Virus record (IMG/VR): IMGVR_UViG_3300006802_000333 | Location: 1 to 30,881 of that record | Direction: 5' to 3' (one strand) | From: a virus | DNA length: 30,881 bases | Shown here: positions 5,163 through 12,500 of the stretch, piece by piece | Position numbering within the stretch: the first letter of the stretch is position 1 | Layout: every line of letters starts with the position of its first letter | Made by a program: the position numbers and the translations under genes | Notes under the pieces: generated by a model | What the model saw: only the letters and a program-made list of their open reading frames with translations | The model's database searches: none | Told to the model about the DNA's origin: nothing

Positions 5163-5294
5163 TTATTTTTTCCTGGGTTTTTTGCCATAGCCACTAGCAT
5201 AAGCGGCCTTGGCAACTTGTTCTGCTTGTTTACGAGTGGCGAAGGGCCCTTTAGACCCCCATTTGTAACCACCTTTTACTTTACGAATAGGCAT
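5163..5294 (-). CDS. 43-aa basic small phage protein (MPIRKVKGGYKWG type)
   Basis: The frame from the ATG at 5294 encodes MPIRKVKGGYKWGSKGPF followed by TRKQAEQVAKAAYASGYGKK and a basic tail. Very similar 40-70 residue proteins (kGGYkWGskG ... A..QA.AiyAsG) occur in many phage genomes, usually near structural or packaging genes, with no proven function. It is strongly basic, so nucleic-acid binding is possible. The ATG overlaps the stop of the 17-aa frame upstream (TAATG), and its own stop lies two bases before the lectin gene ATG. Confidence 0.8.
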   Translation of the reverse strand: MPIRKVKGGYKWGSKGPFATRKQAEQVAKAAYASGYGKKPRKK

Positions 5295-5347
5295 TAACGA
5301 CCTCTTTTAACTTTTTTGCCTTTGGGGTAATAATTACATTGACTCAT
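5294..5347 (-). CDS. 17-aa mini-gene upstream of the 43-aa gene
   Basis: A strong Shine-Dalgarno (AAAGGAG) precedes the ATG at 5347, and the frame reads MSQCNYYPKGKKVKRGR before a stop that overlaps the next ATG. The site quality and coupling argue that it is translated, either as a tiny basic peptide or as a leader that loads ribosomes onto the 43-aa gene. It is too short to assign to a family. Confidence 0.55.
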   Translation of the reverse strand: MSQCNYYPKGKKVKRGR

Positions 5348-5358
5348 GTTATTCTCCT

Positions 5359-8300
5359 TTATTTGTAATCAGCAGTTAAACTTGCCAATATGTTTGTGCC
5401 ATCGCTTACATAGCTAATGACGTCTACATTACCACCACCTGTGCTAAGGGTAGCTGTGCCACCTGGGAACACCAAGTTTGTGGTAGCAAAAGTTCTGTTA
5501 CCAGTTCCATCTTGTGTAAGCACCACAATACCACTGTCACCTGCGGAAATATTACCAATGTTAAATTCTGTGATATTTCCATTTAATGTAATGGTGTGTA
5601 TGCTACCTAAATTTTGATCTACACTTACGTTACCACTAGTGCTACCCACAGCATTCACAGTTTCTGAAAACTGCTTCATGGTCATGTCAGTGTTCAATAC
5701 ATTTGAACTAGTTAAACTTACGGGCTCAGGTGACCATTGTAAATCAGCATTAGCATCCAATACCAATATGTCATTCTGACTGCCCTGAGTTTTGGGGAAA
5801 CTATAACTTACATTGGCATCATCAATACCAATATGGAATTTATCGTCTATGTAGAAAATGGTAGCATTAGCATTATTGTATGAAAAAAGTGCTTCACGAC
5901 TTTGACCGTTCTGAAGAGTGGGTGAATTTGTCTGAAATGCTAATACACTTGTGGCAGTATTACTGGTAAAACTTACATTATTACCACCCAGAAGTTCTAC
6001 GGCAGTTGTATATTCTTGCCAATCATCACGATAATATGTGGTAGTTGAGCTTAATACTGGTGAAAGTTGTATACCATAATTTTCTGAAGGGAAACTTACA
6101 TTACCAAAGTCAGGGAAATTAATTGTTCCACCTGTATAAGTGCTAAAGAACAATGAGCCCTGATTTATTTGTGCGTTTGCCTGACTTACCCTTGCTGGAA
6201 CAGAAATATTACCACCATATCTGGTAAATCTATACCTAGCAGGATTATCCACATAGGTATCACTGTAGTGATCTATAAACAAACTAGCAGTAGTTTCTGA
6301 TTTTACTTGAACAGCACTATCTGCACTTTTGAATACTACATCACCTGCTTGAAAATCACTAACAATTAAACCTGTGAGATAATTCATATTGCCTGAGTAA
6401 GCACCTACTCTGGCATTGCTAAAATATAAATTACCATTCTCTGGAACAATGCTAGTGTCTAATACTGCTGATACAGCCCGATTACTAGCATTTCCTAAGA
6501 ATATGTTACCTTCATCCAAGTTAGGTGTGGCGTTTGTTCTGCTGGCACCTGCAACGTTGATTGTGTTTGCGTCTGTGACTGTGGCTACTTTTTGAACTAG
6601 GTTGCCTTCACCTTCTGGTTGTGATTCTGTGAATGTGCCTGAGCCATCTACATACAGTTGTGCACCTACTGTGAAGCCATGTGAACTAAAGTTCATCTTA
6701 CCACTGATAACTACTTCGCCTACATCATTTATACCAATTTGATTTTTTACAACACCAAAGCCTGGCATTAGACTTGCGTTTGAACTATCTGCTAACACAG
6801 CATCTGGTGTGCTACCATGGTTACCACCATTCAGTGCTACGATATCACCTTTGTTCAATATACTGCCTGATGCGTTGTATATCTCAGACTGAACAGCACC
6901 ATTGATATCACCTATGAATATGCCTTCTCCACCAGCATCATTGCCTGCAATGATATAACCACCAGTTATGTTACCATCACCTGTGAATGTGCCACCAACA
7001 AAAGTATTAGCAGTTATACCATCCACAATAATACTGTTTGTTGTTGTATTTCCATTTGTTGTTACACTATCAAGTGTGGCATTATCAGCACCACTGCTAC
7101 CAGTAAATCCAGTTGCGCCCTGACTACCAGTGTAACCTATGGGTCCCTGAGCACCTTGTGATCCAGTGTATCCTGTTGGTCCTTGTGCTCCAGTGCTTCC
7201 TGTATAACCAGTGTCACCTTTGTCACCAGTCCTGGCAAATGTTACAATCATATCTGTTTGGTTAGTAAAGTTTGTTACACTACCGCTTACATAAGCAATA
7301 TCAACGTCAAAATAACTTGTTTGTTCAGTAAGGCTACTAATGGTATACAACACAAAATTTGCGGCATTTGCCTGTTCTGATAATCTTACATGACCTTTTA
7401 TAGTAGATGTAGAATCATCAATAGTTCTTAAGAAACTCTGAATATCTGTGCCATTTTGATCTGTATCATCAATATACATAACATCAGCGATAGCAACATT
7501 AGCGTTGTTAACTTTTACTATACCTGTGGTAGGTGGACCAGCTGTTCCTGTGCTGGTGCTCCAAACATATTCAAATGTAGCACCACCAAATCCACCTTCC
7601 TGACCTTGAGAACCAGTAAAGCCTGTGGCACCTTGTGAGCCGGTAAAACCTGTAACACCAACACTACCAGTATAACCTATAGCACCTTGGCTACCAGTAT
7701 AACCTGTTACACCTTGCGCACCTTGGCTACCAGTATAACCTGTTACACCTTGCGCACCTTGTGAACCTGTGAAGCCAGTAGCACCTTGTGAACCAGTAAA
7801 ACCAACACTACCAGTGTAACCTATAGTGCCCACTGATGCATCTACCCAATTCGCACCAGTCCATACTTGTAAAGTGTTAATAAGTGGTGTATTATCAAAC
7901 CATAGTGTGCCTTGATCCGCACCAAAACCCACAGTGGGTGCTGTGGTTCCAAATACTGCTCTGGCTCTGCCACCTGCTTCTTCCCACACACCACTCACAT
8001 ACACATACAATATTTCATCTGTGGTGTTAAACCATAACCAACCCTCAGCAGGATCAGTAGGTGCTGTGGTTCCTACATCAATACCAATTTGTTCTGTGGG
8101 ATAATCAAACACTTTCATTTGTGCTAGATATTGATTACCAGTCCATGTAACACTAAGCATGGCCTTTTGACCCACCGTCTCAGGAATGAATATGCTATCA
8201 TCTACCCAAAACCAGTTTGAATAATTACCTGATGTGGTATCTATTCGGCCTGGTGTTGTGGCTTGTGTAAACACTATGTCTACAATTTGTCCCACTGCTA

Positions 8301-8661
8301 TATTTGATAGTGTGATGCCAGTTATGTTTCCTGTGATGTTAATGGGAAACACATCATAATTTGCTACATCTAAATCAAGATTGCCTGTGAGATCACCTGC
8401 GTATACAGGTGTGAGCGCAGGATCCATAACACTGCGTCCTCTAACAACACTGCTACGATCAAGCCAAGAGATTATGCCTCCAACTTTGTCATAGTAAATT
8501 GGATCTAAAGCATTAATAGCATTTCTGATAGCAGTGTTACCAACAGCAGTGCTGGCTTTAACTTCTATGGTTACAGGTGTAGAAGTTACGCTAACAGCTG
8601 AATTTGCTTCCGAAACACTTACGTTTGATTGTGTGCCTTCAACTTCAATAATGGCGGCCAT
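5359..8661 (-). CDS. Large collagen-like tail fibre protein, 1100 aa
   Basis: Domains in order: an N-terminal virion-attachment region (1-190); two short LWFN beads (about 205-229 with GWLWFNTTDEILYVY, and 252-276 with TLWFDNT..LQVWTGANW); a first collagen-like block of G-x-y triplets with GYTGSQGAQG units (278-357); a globular insert (360-475); a second collagen-like block (479-525); then a long fibre body. The body includes a domain around 600-720 (ILNKGDIVALNG, VGAQLYVDGSG, GNIFLGNASNRAV), and a C-terminal strand-rich domain ends in TNILASLTADYK. Collagen-like trimeric stalks with such beads are known in marine phage fibres. The start is fixed by AGGAG before ATGGCC. It probably makes the long side or terminal fibre for host recognition. 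Confidence 0.85.
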   Translation of the reverse strand: MAAIIEVEGTQSNVSVSEANSAVSVTSTPVTIEVKASTAVGNTAIRNAINALDPIYYDKVGGIISWLDRSSVVRGRSVMDPALTPVYAGDLTGNLDLDVANYDVFPINITGNITGITLSNIAVGQIVDIVFTQATTPGRIDTTSGNYSNWFWVDDSIFIPETVGQKAMLSVTWTGNQYLAQMKVFDYPTEQIGIDVGTTAPTDPAEGWLWFNTTDEILYVYVSGVWEEAGGRARAVFGTTAPTVGFGADQGTLWFDNTPLINTLQVWTGANWVDASVGTIGYTGSVGFTGSQGATGFTGSQGAQGVTGYTGSQGAQGVTGYTGSQGAIGYTGSVGVTGFTGSQGATGFTGSQGQEGGFGGATFEYVWSTSTGTAGPPTTGIVKVNNANVAIADVMYIDDTDQNGTDIQSFLRTIDDSTSTIKGHVRLSEQANAANFVLYTISSLTEQTSYFDVDIAYVSGSVTNFTNQTDMIVTFARTGDKGDTGYTGSTGAQGPTGYTGSQGAQGPIGYTGSQGATGFTGSSGADNATLDSVTTNGNTTTNSIIVDGITANTFVGGTFTGDGNITGGYIIAGNDAGGEGIFIGDINGAVQSEIYNASGSILNKGDIVALNGGNHGSTPDAVLADSSNASLMPGFGVVKNQIGINDVGEVVISGKMNFSSHGFTVGAQLYVDGSGTFTESQPEGEGNLVQKVATVTDANTINVAGASRTNATPNLDEGNIFLGNASNRAVSAVLDTSIVPENGNLYFSNARVGAYSGNMNYLTGLIVSDFQAGDVVFKSADSAVQVKSETTASLFIDHYSDTYVDNPARYRFTRYGGNISVPARVSQANAQINQGSLFFSTYTGGTINFPDFGNVSFPSENYGIQLSPVLSSTTTYYRDDWQEYTTAVELLGGNNVSFTSNTATSVLAFQTNSPTLQNGQSREALFSYNNANATIFYIDDKFHIGIDDANVSYSFPKTQGSQNDILVLDANADLQWSPEPVSLTSSNVLNTDMTMKQFSETVNAVGSTSGNVSVDQNLGSIHTITLNGNITEFNIGNISAGDSGIVVLTQDGTGNRTFATTNLVFPGGTATLSTGGGNVDVISYVSDGTNILASLTADYK
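7087..7227 (-). repeat. Collagen-like repeat block 2 (Gly-x-y)
   Basis: This encodes residues 479-525 of the fibre protein, with GYTGSQGAQG-type units; the DNA repeats accordingly, with variants of a GYTGSQGA-coding unit. It is expected to form a triple-helical stalk segment. Because units are similar at DNA level, length variation by recombination is likely. Confidence 0.8.
7591..7830 (-). repeat. Collagen-like repeat block 1 (Gly-x-y)
   Basis: This encodes residues 278-357, about 26 G-x-y triplets arranged as larger units such as GFTGSQGAQGVT and GYTGSQGAQGVT. Near-identical DNA copies occur side by side around 7690-7760. Short repeats of this sort can mislead assemblers, so the exact copy number is uncertain. 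Confidence 0.8.
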
Positions 8662-8672
8662 GTGTTTCTCCT

Positions 8673-9452
8673 TTAGCTAGCATTTGTGATAGTTATTGTG
8701 GTAGTGCCTGTGCCCCCATTACCAAGAACAGTGTCTGGTATTACAATAGTATCAGTGTTGCGATATCCACTACCAGGATTAGCAATGCTAACTTCTGGAT
8801 CAGTGCCTAAGGTTTCCCATTTCAGGTTAAGTTGTAAGCCAACACCATTGGCGCCTGGTTGGCTACCATTGTCAGTGTAACTATACACAACATCTAATGT
8901 AGCATCATCCAATCCAGGAGCATAGCTTCGTGTAAAGCCGACCACAGCACCAGTGCCGTAAGGAATGTAACTAGCATCCAAGCTAGGATCTCCAGGAGTG
9001 CTGTCACCTGGCAAATAACGTTCTATGATTGCCCAACGGTGGCTATCTGTGTCAGTAGCACTGCCGTTAGGTGAGTTCCAGGTAAAACTTGCCACTGTCA
9101 TGACAACATTTTCTCTGGCGTTGGGAAAAATAGCTCCGGTATAACGATCTGCTTTGATTCTATAATCTACACTACCATTCAACACATCAGTTATTGTGGT
9201 AGGAGTAGGATCTGTATAACTTGGCCAGTAGCCCAGAACATTTGTTTCTGTAAAATTGGGCAAACCTGTGACACGATCATAAGTTACGCTGTCCAACAGC
9301 AAACTCTGATAGGTGCTACCAAATGTCCAGGACGTAATATCCTGAGCAAAATTATAGCTATAAACTTTTGTGGTGCTGGGGAACATTTCGATAACTTTAA
9401 CGTTATCTGCTCCACCCAGAAATTGACTAAAACTGAGCAGTCTACCTGACAT
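8673..9452 (-). CDS. Virion fibre/tail-associated protein, 259 aa
   Basis: This is a beta-rich protein with a middle rich in Trp, Tyr and Thr and a C-terminal motif IANPGSGYRNTDTIVIP followed by LGNGGTGTTTITI. The 'PGSGY..GD.I.IP...LGG' pattern recurs in phage fibre proteins, where it forms small beta modules. It has no membrane segment or enzyme motif. AGGAG precedes the ATG by eight bases. It lies between the two largest tail proteins and is probably part of the same adhesion apparatus. The exact role is unknown. Confidence 0.7.
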   Translation of the reverse strand: MSGRLLSFSQFLGGADNVKVIEMFPSTTKVYSYNFAQDITSWTFGSTYQSLLLDSVTYDRVTGLPNFTETNVLGYWPSYTDPTPTTITDVLNGSVDYRIKADRYTGAIFPNARENVVMTVASFTWNSPNGSATDTDSHRWAIIERYLPGDSTPGDPSLDASYIPYGTGAVVGFTRSYAPGLDDATLDVVYSYTDNGSQPGANGVGLQLNLKWETLGTDPEVSIANPGSGYRNTDTIVIPDTVLGNGGTGTTTITITNAS

Positions 9453-9538
9453 ATTTTTCTCCTGAAGGATACGAGCTAACCAATGAGTTGATTAGCAAGC
9501 TAGTATTACTATTTATTTGATTTTTAAGATTCAGCATT
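9453..9538. other. 86-base gap with an imperfect hairpin before the 259-aa gene
   Basis: In this otherwise gap-free operon an 86-base spacer separates the 1860-aa gene from the next. It holds an inverted repeat, GCTAA...TTAGC with inner CAA/TTG and one mismatch (about 9477-9498), without a T-run. It may be a processing or regulatory hairpin. No promoter was recognised. Confidence 0.3.
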
Positions 9539-12500
9539 TTAATAGGTGCCTCCTGTGTAGATAGCGTTTGTGGGCCATCCATAGGGCTCCTGACTCCAGG
9601 GATAGTTTGTGATATATCTGCTATCACCCACTGGTCTAGCACTGGTAAAATGCGTGTTGATGTCACTCACACCTTGTGGTGATTCTGTGTAGCCCACCAT
9701 CCAGGTTGGCCATTTACTACTAGTAAATCCTGTTGCGCCAGTGGCAAAATTTTCAGGCGTATGTTTGTAACCATGCCACAAACTAGTTTGCGATGCTGGT
9801 TCTATGGGATTCCATGCGGTATTAACACCCAGGGCATAGGTATCCTGATACAACACATCCATGTCTGACTTTGGTGGATCACTGAACTTGGTGGGTGTGC
9901 CAAAATCTATGGTTCCATTGCTGTCACCAAAACTATTGTAAGCATGACCATTCTCCAACAAATAATCAGCATATTCTGGAAAGTAAATATTGGCCGCTTC
10001 ATATCCTGGTGTCCAAGCATAGGGCACCCAAGAGTAAATTAAGTTTTGATCGCCTGAAAAATTACTAGTTCTGAAACTTTGTGTTATGTCATACCACTTT
10101 GTAGCAGTAATCACAGTGCCAGCACTCACACTAGTAGGATCTGAGCTTGGGTTTTCTATGATGCCCCAATCAAACCAAAAGTTATCATGCTTGACTAACC
10201 ATCTGTTGGGATCTGTTTGGCTCTGATATATTCTACCTGGGCCAGCAACCGCGGTATAATTTACAGTAGTGCCAGGTATGGGTGAACTACCTTCTGTAAA
10301 CAACATTTCTGCGCCTGGCACAACTCTAAATATTTCATATGTGGGTGAATTTTGTGTGCCACATGTATAATTAGCACCTGTGACAGGTGGATTATAATAA
10401 TTGCTTACTAATTGTATTTCATATTCGGATATCTTAAAGCCTACAACATTGCTATAATAGTAAGGATATAAACTAGGTATGTAATCACTGCGTGATTCTA
10501 AATAATTTGGTGGAAAATCTGCTACATTGTGTCTAAAATCACAATATGTTTCCAATCCAGCAAGAGCATAGCTAGAAATAATGTCCTGATTGGGTGATAT
10601 CAAGAACCTACCATCCGCAGAATTAGTTATATAGGCATTGATTTCATTACGCCTGTTAAAACTAGCATATGGTTTTGCTTGTCCACTACCAAACCATGCG
10701 TCATAACTCCAGTTCATGTTTTGATCTTCAGTAAACGCACCACTGGGAGGTGTCCAACGTGTTCTGTAACCACTAAGATCTTGTGTAAAGTTAGTGGCAC
10801 CTGAGAACATTTCAGCCAGGTTGTCCAACTCTACTCTACATCTACCACGCTGATAACTCTGATTGCCCCACATACTATAATATGCGGCAGTTGCGCTTCT
10901 GAGTTGCCAGTTATAGTTGCTAGTGTCCTTAGGTCTGCCATCCTGAGTAAAATTATGCCAGTTTGGTCTGGGACAATAATCTGTGATAATTCTGATAGCA
11001 CCAGTAGGCGCCCAAGCTAAATCTGTTAAACCAGTGCTGCTTTGATAGTTTACATATTCGGGTTCAGTAGGATCTGATTGTGCTCTGATTCTAGCACTGG
11101 TATCTGTGAGGTTACCCACAGGTGCTCTGTTATAACCTAAGTCAGTGGACTTGAGTGCTGTGTCATAATACACAGGTTTTACACCATAGCTATCTGTGGC
11201 ACTACCTGTCTGAACTGCTGGCAATGTGTTTGCGGCTTCTCTGGCCACTAAATCTGCTCTCACAGTAATGTTTGCCCAACCACTCCAATCCTTGTCAAGA
11301 CCAGTTGCTTGATAATTACAACCATTTGAGTTGCTAACATTAAACCAGAACCATTTCCAACCACTGCCAAGTGTGCCATTAAAATTTGTGTCCTTGAACA
11401 TGCGTTGCGCAAAAATGCTGTGATAGTAGACATTTTCCAAAGCATGATCTACACGGTTTTGGCATTCAAAGTCTATGGTTTTGCCTGACGTCCAAGCAGT
11501 AGTATCCTGGAACACACCCTGATAAAAACCTTTGCCCCAAACAGGTTTGCGTATGGTTATGTCAGAGTTTATGCCACTGCCTCTGAATGTGTCGACCATG
11601 TCAGTAGCCATAATGGTAGGCACACTACTGCCACCATTGTTATAACTGTCAGCCTCCCAGAATGTTCTCCACCAAACATGGTGATAACTTAGGCGTCCAT
11701 ATAACGCCAAGTCCAGACGCTTTTTCTCTGGATTGTGTTGATATAATGTTCTGTCCCAGTTGTCCACACTTAGGTTAAACTCTGACATCAGGTCCAGATT
11801 GTCTGGCAATGATGCTAGATCATAATACACAGGATCTGGATAATACCAATCAATGTTGCTGTTAAAATTGCTACACAAAGCAAACGTGCCCAACCTCACA
11901 CTGCTAACAGGATCACTGGTAGGTGCGGCTGTGGTTGTCCAGTCTGAAATGTCTGCGGCAAAGTTGCTACAACCAGCAAACCACCAAGGCATCAATACAT
12001 CACGATATGTGTATACACCTTTTATGTAGGTAGGTTTAGGTTGTGGCAATGTCCAGTTGCTCATGGTTGTGGGTGTGCCAGCACAACCTGTAAACACATG
12101 GTGACACTTAGCATAAGGTCTGTTTTCGTTGTGCGTGGTGTCAGCATTGTAATAGCTAAAGTTATAATCTGTGGTCCTGGGTCTGGTGTCCACACTGGTG
12201 TCATAACTGCTTAGGTCGACATTGCTAAAGTTTGTGGGGAATTGTGACTTGTAGAACATACAGCTAATGTTGCTGGAGTTTGTAAAGTCCCAGTTTGTTA
12301 TGTTGGTAGGCACATTTGTGGTGTAGGCAAACTCATAACTACAATCTGTGTTGGCCTGATACATGGGCTGGTTGTAACTACTCACAAATGTGTTACTACC
12401 TGAGCTAAACATAAATGCTTGGCTAAAGTTTGTGTTCTCACTCTGGTCACAGTGAGTTAATTGCGTTGAACTACTGGTATCTGACAAGCCCGCATACCTG

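Noticed and set aside
7087-7830. CRISPR-like regular repeats
   Set aside because: Periodicity is that of Gly-x-y codons within one open frame; there are no unique spacers of constant length.
9442-9666. 74-codon leftward frame overlapping the end of the 1860-aa gene
   Set aside because: It lies mostly inside a certain gene in another frame, has no ribosome site and overlaps the next gene's start.
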